Below the pieces are notes generated by a model that was not told the DNA's origin, made no database searches, and was given only the letters and a program-made list of their open reading frames with translations. Source: JANQLU01 sp964434955 (lineage in GTDB: Bacteria; Planctomycetota; Planctomycetia; Pirellulales; Pirellulaceae). From it: DNA of 20,124 nucleotides. The stretch is from NCBI GenBank assembly GCA_964434955.1, contig CAYSXI010000088.1:1-20124 (forward strand). Direction: 5' to 3'. The position numbers and the translations under genes were made by a program. This document shows, piece after piece, positions 1-6,084 of the stretch (the first letter of the stretch is position 1; each line of letters begins with the position of its first letter).

Positions 1-24
1 CTTGATGACTCCGTTCTTGGCCAT
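1..24 (-). CDS. N-terminal fragment of a minus-strand gene, possibly dnaB
   Basis: An ATG on the minus strand at 24 opens a frame reading MAKNGVIK before the window ends. AGG seven bases upstream of the ATG could serve as a ribosome binding site. The frame lies downstream of the rplI terminator and of a palindromic promoter-like region, so a gene with its own promoter is expected here. In many bacteria dnaB (replicative helicase) follows rplI, which makes it the first guess from context. Eight residues cannot identify a family, so the product is unknown from this sequence. Confidence 0.3.
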
Positions 25-31
25 CGCGGTA

Positions 32-58
32 CCTGATGGAAAAATGCCTGATGGAAAA
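32..58. repeat. Two-copy 15-bp direct repeat upstream of the leftmost gene
   Basis: The unit cctgatggaaaa occurs at 32-43 and 47-58, a spacing of exactly 15 bp. It lies just upstream of the minus-strand ATG at 24, in the likely 5' untranslated region. It belongs to a wider set of short tandem duplications in the gaps of this window. Confidence 0.5.
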
Positions 59-138
59 TACTTGTCCGTATCGAGATCCCTACAATCTCAGGTCCGTACT
101 CTAACGGCTTTAACAGGAAGTAAAACCCTGCTCAAAAA

Positions 139-160
139 TTGTTGACAATGTTGTCAACAA
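139..160. promoter_or_regulatory. Perfect 10-bp inverted repeat, candidate operator
   Basis: The arms TTGTTGACAA and TTGTCAACAA are exact reverse complements separated by TG. This is a 22-bp dyad with almost two helical turns between its edges, the usual geometry for a dimeric helix-turn-helix repressor. Each strand contains a TTGACA -35-like hexamer inside the dyad. It lies between the rplI terminator and the start of the gene at 24, so it probably controls that gene. The outer TTGT/ACAA spacing recalls GntR-family operators, but the cognate regulator cannot be named from sequence alone. Confidence 0.55.
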
Positions 161-170
161 GTCAAATCAC

Positions 171-195
171 AAAAAAACCCGGCCGAGGCCGGGTT
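171..195 (-). terminator. Rho-independent terminator of the rplI operon
   Basis: On the minus strand, 28 bases past the rplI stop, AACCCGGCC (195-187) pairs perfectly with GGCCGGGTT (184-176) across a two-base spacer. In practice this gives an 8-bp GC-rich stem with a four-base loop. A run of seven T follows (177-171). The U-tract exists only in the minus direction, so it closes the rplY-pth-rpsF-ssb-rplI run and separates it from the gene at 24. Confidence 0.9.
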
Positions 196-223
196 GGATC
201 AAAAACCAGGTTTCGACGCGTCT

Positions 224-763
224 CTAGCTGTCTGCTTCAACACTCGGAACCACCCAGACCTTGAGTTCGGTTTGGATTTCCTGGTGCAAATGTACCTTGC
301 ATGTGTACAAGCCAACTTCTTTCAAAACACCTTCCAATCGAATCTGATCATTGGAAAGCGTGAAACCAAGTTGTTTGAGTGCGGCAACGATTTCTGGAGC
401 ACCAACACTACCGTACAAATGCCCATCATCGTTCGCATTGGCTTCAATCGTCACGCTTTGCTTGGCCAATTCGGTAGCAAATGATTCGAGATCTGCCAGG
501 CGCGATTTCTCGATTTCCATCAGCTTCGACCGATGTTTTTCGACCATTCGCTTGTGGTGTTCGGTCGCGATGGTCGCGAGGCCTTGAGGAATCAAGTAAT
601 TGTTCGCGTAGCCGGGTCGAACTTCGACGACATCGCCCTGTTTACCCAGGTGATCAACGGATTGAATCAGAAGCAATTCGATTCCACCGTTCGGCCCTTT
701 CGGCAAACGCTTGAATCCTTTTGGCGAACGACGTTGTTTTCTTTGTTTCTTTGTATTTGGCAT
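224..763 (-). CDS. rplI: 50S ribosomal protein L9 with basic N-terminal extension
   Basis: Ribosomal protein L9 binds 23S rRNA near the base of the L1 stalk and helps maintain reading frame. The product has 179 residues against about 150 for the family. The diagnostic stretch LGKQGDVVEVRPGYANNYLI lies near residues 39-58, followed by the connecting helix and a C-terminal rRNA-binding domain (GSVGAPEIVAAL). The ordinary L9 start aligns with about residue 28. The preceding 27 residues are rich in Lys and Arg and have no counterpart in typical L9. The start at 763 is supported by GAGG five bases upstream (GAGGCAGAGATG), so the extension is probably translated. It is the last gene of the ssb-rplI run and is followed by a strong terminator. 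No rpsR lies between ssb and this gene. Confidence 0.96.
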   Translation of the reverse strand: MPNTKKQRKQRRSPKGFKRLPKGPNGGIELLLIQSVDHLGKQGDVVEVRPGYANNYLIPQGLATIATEHHKRMVEKHRSKLMEIEKSRLADLESFATELAKQSVTIEANANDDGHLYGSVGAPEIVAALKQLGFTLSNDQIRLEGVLKEVGLYTCKVHLHQEIQTELKVWVVPSVEADS

Positions 764-847
764 CTCTGCCTCGAACTCAATTTATTGTGAATAATCAGTT
801 TGTATTTTTCACCGACTTCGGCAGTCGGTAATTCTCATTCCAGTCCG

Positions 848-1303
848 TTAGAACGGAATGTCATCATTGGGCGTGGTGTCTGGCCCTGGACCTGAGTCCT
901 GTCCAACAGGAGCGCTATAAGCGTCCTTTCGCTGGTGAGTTCCACCGGGTTGCCCCGGTTGTCCACCGCCACCACCACTGCGGCCACCGAGCATTTGCAT
1001 TCGCTCGCCAACCACACGCAATTTGTATTTCTTCTCGCCGTTTTGTTCCCAGGAATCCAGTTTCAACCGCCCCTCAATCAGGACCGGCGAACCTTTCGAC
1101 AAATATTCACTGGCAACTTCGGCCGTACGACCCCAAAGCGTGATATCGACAAATGTCGCCTCATCGACCCACTCACGGTCACGTTTGACGCGGTCATTTA
1201 CGGCAAGGCCGATGTCGGTTACCGCTGTCCCGGAAGCCGTATATCGGATCTCAACATCACGAGTCAAATTTCCTACCAGGATGACTTTGTTAAAGCTCGC
1301 CAT
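848..1303 (-). CDS. ssb: Single-stranded DNA-binding protein
   Basis: SSB coats single-stranded DNA in replication and repair and recruits partners through its C-terminal tip. The 151-residue product has an OB fold at about residues 1-105, beginning SFNKVILVGNLTRDVEIRYT, with Trp57 and Trp85 in likely ssDNA-stacking positions. A Gly/Pro/Gln-rich linker (about 106-125) follows, then an acidic tail ending DDIPF, the canonical partner-binding tip. AAGG stands eight bases before the ATG. It sits between rpsF and rplI, as in the common rpsF-ssb-(rpsR)-rplI arrangement. Confidence 0.97.
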   Translation of the reverse strand: MASFNKVILVGNLTRDVEIRYTASGTAVTDIGLAVNDRVKRDREWVDEATFVDITLWGRTAEVASEYLSKGSPVLIEGRLKLDSWEQNGEKKYKLRVVGERMQMLGGRSGGGGGQPGQPGGTHQRKDAYSAPVGQDSGPGPDTTPNDDIPF

Positions 1304-1408
1304 GGTTTACCTTTCAGAAAAAAGACTGCCGCTCAATCCAATGACCACCCAAGGAACTGGCTCAAATTCCAACGATGGTCAAACTCGAAACTATTTTTAC
1401 CAAACCAA

Positions 1409-1837
1409 CTACGATTTGACCGGCTCTGCCGCCGCTTCTTCTTTGGCTTCGCCTTCCGCTTTCGCTGAACCGCTGTCGCCATCCGACTTCGCATCCGAAG
1501 CCACGGCGCGACCCTCGGCTGCGGCAACCAAAGTATCCACCAGACGCGGATCCAACTTGATCGGCATGAATCGCATCAGTCGGTCATTGAGCTGACACTG
1601 GCGAACAAACTTGGGCAAGTCGGTACTTTCCATTTTGAAGTACGCCAGCCAATAGACACCTTTTCGGTGACCATTGATTGGATACGCAAGCTTTTGCTCA
1701 TTCCAAAGTCGACTAACGAGAATCTCACCGCCAACCGATTCAACCAGCTTGTCGATACTTTCGCCAACACCTGCAGGGTTGCGTGCATAGGCGTTTGGAT
1801 CGAAAAGAAACATGCATTCGTAAGCAGTTACAGCCAA
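1409..1837 (-). CDS. rpsF: 30S ribosomal protein S6
   Basis: S6 binds the platform of the 30S subunit together with S18. The 142-residue product has the S6 core at about residues 1-98: the opening strand YECMFLFDPN, the conserved YPINGHRKGVYWLAYF segment (52-67), and LNDRLMRF (83-90). A tail of about 40 residues rich in Ala, Glu and Lys follows; variable tails are normal in S6. The start codon is TTG at 1837, preceded by GAGG with an eight-base gap. No ATG lies between this codon and the conserved first strand, so TTG is the best choice. It begins the rpsF-ssb-rplI run, with a 153-bp leader after pth that could hold its own promoter. Confidence 0.95.
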   Translation of the reverse strand: MAVTAYECMFLFDPNAYARNPAGVGESIDKLVESVGGEILVSRLWNEQKLAYPINGHRKGVYWLAYFKMESTDLPKFVRQCQLNDRLMRFMPIKLDPRLVDTLVAAAEGRAVASDAKSDGDSGSAKAEGEAKEEAAAEPVKS

Positions 1838-1990
1838 TTTCCAGTCCTCAAATCATTCAGTTGTTTTTGTTCGTATCAACGGCGAAGCCGCTTTGAACCC
1901 GCGACTTGAACATCCATCGTCCCCATCGCGAATTCGTTTTGATTTTGTTCGTTGTAGTATTCGTTTTAGCTTTCGCGATTTTGCAACTCG

Positions 1991-2776
1991 CTAATCACTT
2001 TGCTCGTTCGAGCCATTTCCTTTATCGCCTTGTTCGGCCTTCATTCCTTGTTCGGCCTTCGGGTCCGTTTTCAAGGTCGCTTGTTTCAAGCGACCCTCAT
2101 CCGACTCTTTCGAAGTTTTGTGCTTTGTCTCTTTTGCCGGCTCGTTTTTTGCCGGCTCGTTTTTTGCCGGCTTGTTTTTTGCCGGTTTGTTTTTTGCCGG
2201 TTTTTGGTTGGGAGTCGAATTGTATCGGTTCATCGCGACACCAACTCCCTCTTCCAACCAAACTTGCACACCATCGGCGGCTCGTTTCACCGACTTCTCC
2301 ATTTCAGCGAAGTCAGCTTTGTCAAATTTCCCCAAAACGTAACCGGAAACATCCCACTCGGGCGGCGGTTTGCCGATCCCCACTCGCAGTCTCGCGAATT
2401 TCTGGGTTCCCAATTGCCGAATGATGTCATTCAGCCCATTTTGGCCGCCTGCCGATCCATCGGGTCGAAACCGCAACTTCGCGACTGGCAAATTAAAGTC
2501 ATCGCAAACGACCAACAGGTCGTCCGGCGACATCTTATAAAAATCCATTACCGGCTTCACACATTTCCCACTGAGGTTCATGAACGTCAGCGGACAAAGC
2601 AGGCAAATTTTTTCGTTGTTATAAAAAGTCTCAACAAGTTCGCCCTCGAACTTGGCCTTGGGTCGCATTCCCATGGCATGTCGTCGAGCCAGTTCGCTGA
2701 TGACTTCAAAACCAATGTTGTGCCGAGTCCCAACGTATTTGCGACCCGGATTTCCCAAACCTACGACAAGTTTCAT
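1991..2776 (-). CDS. pth: Peptidyl-tRNA hydrolase with repetitive charged C-terminal tail
   Basis: Pth cleaves peptidyl-tRNA released by stalled ribosomes and recycles tRNA in the cytoplasm. The enzyme domain covers residues 1 to about 185: GLGNPG with Asn9, TRHNIGF with His19 (catalytic base), TFMNLSG (64-70) and DDFNLP with Asp93. The usual GGHNG motif reads GGQNG here (Gln112 in place of E. coli His113), while the following Asn is kept. Family members are about 190 residues. This one has 261, the extra 75 being a Lys/Glu-rich low-complexity tail with five KPAKN/EPAKN units encoded by 15-bp repeats, then two KAEQG units. It lies 33 bp downstream of rplY, as in the ctc-spoVC pair of Bacillus. 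The ATG at 2776 starts directly at the family N-terminus. Confidence 0.96.
   Translation of the reverse strand: MKLVVGLGNPGRKYVGTRHNIGFEVISELARRHAMGMRPKAKFEGELVETFYNNEKICLLCPLTFMNLSGKCVKPVMDFYKMSPDDLLVVCDDFNLPVAKLRFRPDGSAGGQNGLNDIIRQLGTQKFARLRVGIGKPPPEWDVSGYVLGKFDKADFAEMEKSVKRAADGVQVWLEEGVGVAMNRYNSTPNQKPAKNKPAKNKPAKNEPAKNEPAKETKHKTSKESDEGRLKQATLKTDPKAEQGMKAEQGDKGNGSNEQSD
2131..2205. repeat. 15-bp tandem repeat inside pth, about five copies
   Basis: The unit ttttttgccggctcg and close variants recur with gccgg at 2136, 2151, 2166, 2181 and 2196, an exact 15-bp period. On the minus strand each unit encodes KPAKN or EPAKN, so copy-number change keeps the pth frame. The copies differ by single substitutions, as expected from slippage followed by drift. 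Confidence 0.9.
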
Positions 2777-2809
2777 CGTGATGATTCTTCAACGACAAAT
2801 CGATCGTGT

Positions 2810-3442
2810 TTAGGAATCGTCTCCAGACTCTTCGTCTTCACCACTGCGTCCAATGACTTCCGGAGAAGCAGAGAAATCGGCAGGTTCTTCCGACTCGACG
2901 GCGGCAACTTCGACACAAGTCACAATCACCAATTCGTCGGTTTCACCAAGCAACTTGACGCCTTCCGGCAATTCCAACTGGTCAGCGGTGATGGACTGAT
3001 CCAACTCCAAGCCGTTGATGTTGACTTCCAATGATTCTGGAACGGCTGCCGGAGGACAGGCAACTTTCATTTGGTGAACCATCTGCTGAACGGTACCGCC
3101 CTGCTTGGTTCCCGGAGCCACGCCCCGAACCTCGACCTTCAATTCAATTTCAATGTCGACCGAAGCATCAATTCGAGTCAGGTCCAGATGCAAAACATCC
3201 GACCCCAGCTGGTCCCATTGAACATGCTTGATCAAGGCACTTTCTGAAACATCCCCGGCCAAGTCGACGACGCGACTACCGTGTCGAATTGCAGCATTGA
3301 CGTCCGAAATCGGAACGGTCAAAGAAACGGAGTCACCGCCCCGGCCATAAAGTACCGCAGGAATAAACCCCGTCTTGCGCAAACGCCGCATCCGCAACGT
3401 TCCGGTCTCATCCCGCTTTTTTACATTCAATGTGTCAGACAC
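2810..3442 (-). CDS. rplY: 50S ribosomal protein L25, long (Ctc/TL5) form
   Basis: L25 binds 5S rRNA; the long Ctc/TL5 form has an additional C-terminal beta domain. Near residues 3-34, SDTLNVKKRDETG followed by RRLRKTGFIPAVLYG is the family N-terminus. The second domain (IEIELKVEVRGVAPGTKQGG onward) includes the conserved segment ending LEVNINGLELDQSITADQLELPEG across two stretches. The tail is acidic (EDEESGDDS). I chose GTG at 3442 because family members start at the SDTL segment and GGA lies seven bases upstream. An ATG at 3493 would add 17 residues that match nothing in the family. It leads the rplY-pth pair. In Bacillus prs precedes it directly; here prs is about 1.5 kb away. Confidence 0.93.
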   Translation of the reverse strand: MSDTLNVKKRDETGTLRMRRLRKTGFIPAVLYGRGGDSVSLTVPISDVNAAIRHGSRVVDLAGDVSESALIKHVQWDQLGSDVLHLDLTRIDASVDIEIELKVEVRGVAPGTKQGGTVQQMVHQMKVACPPAAVPESLEVNINGLELDQSITADQLELPEGVKLLGETDELVIVTCVEVAAVESEEPADFSASPEVIGRSGEDEESGDDS

Positions 3443-3511
3443 TTTTGATTCCAATATGTTGTAACTTTTTATCCTTAAGCCGGGCCGAATCATTGGCCCA
3501 AACTGAATTCA

Positions 3512-3542
3512 TTTATACATCACCCAATGACTCGTTCGGTCA
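3512..3542 (-). promoter_or_regulatory. Possible promoter for rplY-pth
   Basis: On the minus strand a TATAAA -10-like box (3517-3512) is preceded 19 bp upstream by TGACCG (3542-3537), a weak -35 match. The box is about 70 bp upstream of the chosen rplY GTG. The spacing is longer than the optimum of 17, so this is only a candidate. Confidence 0.25.
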
Positions 3543-3657
3543 CTTACATTTCCGCACGATGCCTATGCCGCACGGTCACGTTTCCACACGCTTCACGCAA
3601 GGTCGGCGTTCATTGCGTGGCCGGTTAGAATAAACCGGACAGTTTTGAACTCGAATT

Positions 3658-3705
3658 ATTCACCTAGTGCTCAATTCACCCGGTGCTAAATTCACCCGGT
3701 GCTCT
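3658..3705. repeat. 16-bp tandem repeat, three copies
   Basis: attcacctagtgctca, attcacccggtgctaa and attcacccggtgctct start at 3658, 3674 and 3690, a 16-bp period. The last two share fourteen leading bases. They lie in the gene-free stretch and have no clear coding role. Confidence 0.85.
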
Positions 3706-4511
3706 CACGCGAATCTCGTTGGATGAGACTCATTGGTGAAATTCCGGTGAACACGATTGGCGCATCCTTTTGCCTCGTTTCCGCCTCATCCATTGGCGGA
3801 CCAATGGGCATCGGAAACAAGAACGAATTCGCCAGCTGTTCAAAATCAGCTGTCAGAGGGTAAACGCACAATTTTGCCATAAAAACATCGAGTTACAAGC
3901 CCAAGTTGGAAAATTGTGGCGAAGGAAATTGGATGCCTCAAGTCACATTCACGCGGAATCGCTTCAGATTTCAATTTCCAGCTTCCCGGCCGATTCCCGG
4001 CAATCAAGCGAGCCGATCCAGATTGCCCGAACGGCATATTTCAGCTTTGGGTTTTTGATATCTGAGAAACCCTGGAATCTTCGATTTCCAACGAAATTTG
4101 CGGTTGGCCGAAATCGAGCCCTTTATCTCCATACGCCAAGATTTGATTGGATATTCACTTCAACAACCCGGGGCACAACTTCGCGCCTTAATCTGGATTG
4201 AAACCTCGGATGAAAACAGGATTCCCTGGGCCAGCCCTGATTGGCAAAAGCAAACCAATCGGCAAAGCCATCTCGGCATCCGCGCCAATTGGGGAAATTG
4301 CCGGGCCCCACTGGGAAAATTCAGGGCCACTTCGATCACAGATCGAAGGCAGTGAAGCCGGCGAGCGAATGAGGGCATCGCCGACTCAACTAATCCGCAA
4401 CCTCTGGCAATCGCTTTACCCCACAGCCCAACTCAATGCGATTTCTCGATTCCAAAACAACAAGGCCCGGGGATACATCGGCCAGTTGATCTGCTCTCGC
4501 GTCCTTTTTAC

Positions 4512-4564
4512 ACTTGGCACCCTTGATTAAACTTGGCTCCCTTTTGTTTAAACTTGGCTCCCTT
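4512..4564. repeat. Spaced direct repeat, three copies, upstream of groES
   Basis: acttggcaccctt (4512), acttggctccctt (4531) and acttggctccctt (4552) recur with 19- and 21-bp spacing. Some flanking bases are also shared (ttaa before the last two copies). The array ends 65 bp before the groES-like start, so it may lie in the promoter or leader of that gene. Confidence 0.75.
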
Positions 4565-4629
4565 GCCGCACCTTTCCGGAAATCGAGCAACAAAGGATGC
4601 CATTCGAAACAACCTATCCAATTGAATTC

Positions 4630-4956
4630 ATGGCCAAAAAGAAAGCAAAACGAAAGTCCCTCGAGTTTGTCGAGCCGATCGGCCATCGGGTCCTCGTACG
4701 CAAAGACGAGCCCAAGCGTGAAACGAAAGGCGGAATCGCGTTGCCGGATGCCGCAGAAATACCAACCATCACGGGTCGGATCGTGACCATCTCGGCCGCC
4801 ATCGAGCATGACGAAGATGTGCCCTTGAAACAGTACGACAAAGTCCTGTTTCACCCCAAGAGCGCGATCCCGGTCGATTTTGAATCCGACAACCAGCTTT
4901 TTGTTGTTCCCGTCGAAGACATCGTCGCTGTATTTCGGCGTGAAGTCGAAGGCTAA
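4630..4956 (+). CDS. groES: GroES-like co-chaperonin, not next to groEL
   Basis: GroES caps the GroEL folding chamber. The product of 108 residues (family about 95) begins with a short basic segment (KKKAKRK). The Cpn10 fold then follows: EPIGHRVLVRKDE near 15-27, a mobile loop with GGIALPDAAE (34-43; IAL takes the place of the usual hydrophobic tripeptide IVL that contacts GroEL), KQYDKVLF (67-74), and the closing VEDIVAVF (95-102). I chose the ATG at 4630 because it starts at the basic segment. An in-frame ATG at 4597 would add 11 residues; neither has a clear ribosome binding site. No groEL is adjacent. The gene converges on prs, leaving 15 bp between stops. Planctomycetes often have several chaperonin copies, so this may be a divergent paralogue. 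Confidence 0.87.
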   Translation: MAKKKAKRKSLEFVEPIGHRVLVRKDEPKRETKGGIALPDAAEIPTITGRIVTISAAIEHDEDVPLKQYDKVLFHPKSAIPVDFESDNQLFVVPVEDIVAVFRREVEG

Positions 4957-4971
4957 ACCAAGCCATCCAGT

Positions 4972-5940
4972 TTAGGATTCGTCCCGGTTTTCTTTCTCGT
5001 CATTGAAGATTTCACTGATCGATTGATGGTGGTGAATTCTTCGAATGGCTTCGCCCAACAACGGTGCGACCGATAGACGCTGAATTTTGTCCAGGTAATT
5101 TTCCTTGGTTTCCGGAATACTATCGGTAACCACCACGCTATCGATTGGCGCTTCGTCGAGCCGTTCAATCGCCGAGCCAGCAAATACGCCATGGGTCGCT
5201 GCGACATGAATCTCACGAGCCCCTTGTTCTTTTACCAGTTTGGCCGCTCCGCAAATGGACCCCGCGGTGCTGATCATGTCGTCAAACATCAATGCAACTT
5301 TGCCGGCCAGCGGACCACCAATGATGTTTTCCTGTGACGTTGAGGTCGCACTGTTGCGCCTTTTGTCGATGATCGCCAAGCTTCCACCAAGTCGCTTCAG
5401 GTGCCCGACGGATCGTTTGATGCTCCCCTCATCAGGAGAAACGATGACGATATCTTCTTCGGGAATGTTCAAGCTTTTGAAATGTTCATTGAGCACCCAA
5501 GCGGCATAAAGGTGGTCGACGGGGACGTCAAAAAAGCCCTGAATCTGAGCGGCATGAAGGTCCATCGTCAGGACTCGATCCGCGCCCGCCCGTGTAATGA
5601 TATCGGCCACCAACTTGGCGGTGATCGGAACTCGGCCTTCGTCTTTTCGATCCTGGCGAGCGTACCCAAAGTATGGAATCACGGCCGTCACCCGTTCCGC
5701 GCTGGCACGCTTGCAGGTGTCGATCATGATCAACAGTTCCATCAGATTGTCGTTGACCGGAGGGCAAGTCGGTTGAACGAGGAAAACATCGCGACCGCGA
5801 ACATCCTCGATCTTGCAATGCATTTCACCATCGGGGAACGTCATCAGGTTACAGTCCCCAAGGTTAATGTTCAGAAACTCGCAAATGCTATTCGCCAACT
5901 CAACGTTGGCTCGACCACTGAAAATTTTCAGCTCGCGCAT
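4972..5940 (-). CDS. prs: Ribose-phosphate pyrophosphokinase (PRPP synthetase)
   Basis: Prs makes PRPP from ribose 5-phosphate and ATP for nucleotide, His and Trp synthesis. The product of 322 residues starts MRELKIFSGRANVELA, the typical N-terminus. It carries FPDGEMHCKI (35-44), YFGYARQDRKDEGR (90-103), the metal- and ATP-contacting MDLHAAQIQGFF (126-137), and the PRPP loop FDDMISTAGS (219-228). The ATG at 5940 was preferred to one at 5979: the family begins here, and GGGGGAG lies upstream, though at a long spacing of 11 bases. It follows the glmU-type gene with a 144-bp gap that contains a tandem repeat, and is the second gene of the glmU-prs pair known from Bacillus gcaD-prs. Confidence 0.97.
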   Translation of the reverse strand: MRELKIFSGRANVELANSICEFLNINLGDCNLMTFPDGEMHCKIEDVRGRDVFLVQPTCPPVNDNLMELLIMIDTCKRASAERVTAVIPYFGYARQDRKDEGRVPITAKLVADIITRAGADRVLTMDLHAAQIQGFFDVPVDHLYAAWVLNEHFKSLNIPEEDIVIVSPDEGSIKRSVGHLKRLGGSLAIIDKRRNSATSTSQENIIGGPLAGKVALMFDDMISTAGSICGAAKLVKEQGAREIHVAATHGVFAGSAIERLDEAPIDSVVVTDSIPETKENYLDKIQRLSVAPLLGEAIRRIHHHQSISEIFNDEKENRDES

Positions 5941-6005
5941 CTGATTTAATACTCCCCCAGTTGTTGCTAAAGTTCGCATTTCAATAACCGGATTTCAACA
6001 ATCGA

Positions 6006-6068
6006 TGGCCAAAGCCCTCTTGGACCAAAGCCCGCATGGACCAAAGCCCGCATGGACCAAAGCCCTCT
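6006..6068. repeat. 16-bp tandem repeat between glmU and prs, four copies
   Basis: tggaccaaagcccgca occurs perfectly at 6021 and 6037. Variants flank it at 6006 (one base shorter) and 6053, both ending ccctct. The outer pair and the inner pair share different ends, which suggests stepwise duplication. It lies in the transcribed spacer between glmU and prs. Confidence 0.9.
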
Positions 6069-6084
6069 CGTCGATTCCGCCCGC

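Larger units (their letters stand above)
3494..4629. other. Gene-free stretch of about 1.1 kb between rplY and the groES-like gene
   Basis: No frame here resembles a known protein. The longest are a plus-strand frame of 143 codons at 3770-4201 and one of 110 codons at 4198-4530. Both lack a convincing ribosome binding site and have low-complexity or random-looking composition. What can be seen: a possible rplY promoter at the left edge, a 6-bp hairpin CCGGTT/AACCGG at 3621-3638 without a T-run, a 16-bp tandem repeat (3658-3705), a perfect 8-bp inverted repeat CTTCGATC-aca-GATCGAAG (4330-4348), and a three-copy spaced repeat just before groES (4512-4564). It could be decayed sequence or hold an unrecognised RNA. 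Nothing matches RNase P, tmRNA or SRP RNA by eye. Confidence 0.6.

Noticed and set aside
935..1595. Plus-strand frames opposite ssb and rpsF
   Set aside because: Both genes underneath are certain; the frames have no ribosome binding site or recognisable domain.
1882..1925. tRNA-like or S6:S18 leader-like fold upstream of rpsF
   Set aside because: A GGTTCAAA-like stretch and a short CGGC/GCCG hairpin are present on the minus strand, but no cloverleaf can be drawn and the S6:S18 motif is not convincing.
2000..3034. Plus-strand open frame of 344 codons opposite pth and rplY
   Set aside because: It lies antisense to two clearly identified genes, and its translation is rich in Phe/Arg/Leu from the reverse of Lys/Glu codons, with no family resemblance.
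3692..3880. 62-codon minus-strand frame beginning MAKLCVYPLT
   Set aside because: The start looks protein-like but there is no ribosome binding site, and part of it overlaps the 16-bp repeat region; not enough to call a gene.
3770..4201. 143-codon plus-strand frame in the gene-free stretch
   Set aside because: No ribosome binding site, no recognisable motif and scattered composition. Kept only as part of the description of the stretch.
4390..4854. Minus-strand 154-codon frame overlapping the groES-like gene
   Set aside because: It is antisense to a recognisable Cpn10 gene and has no motif of its own.
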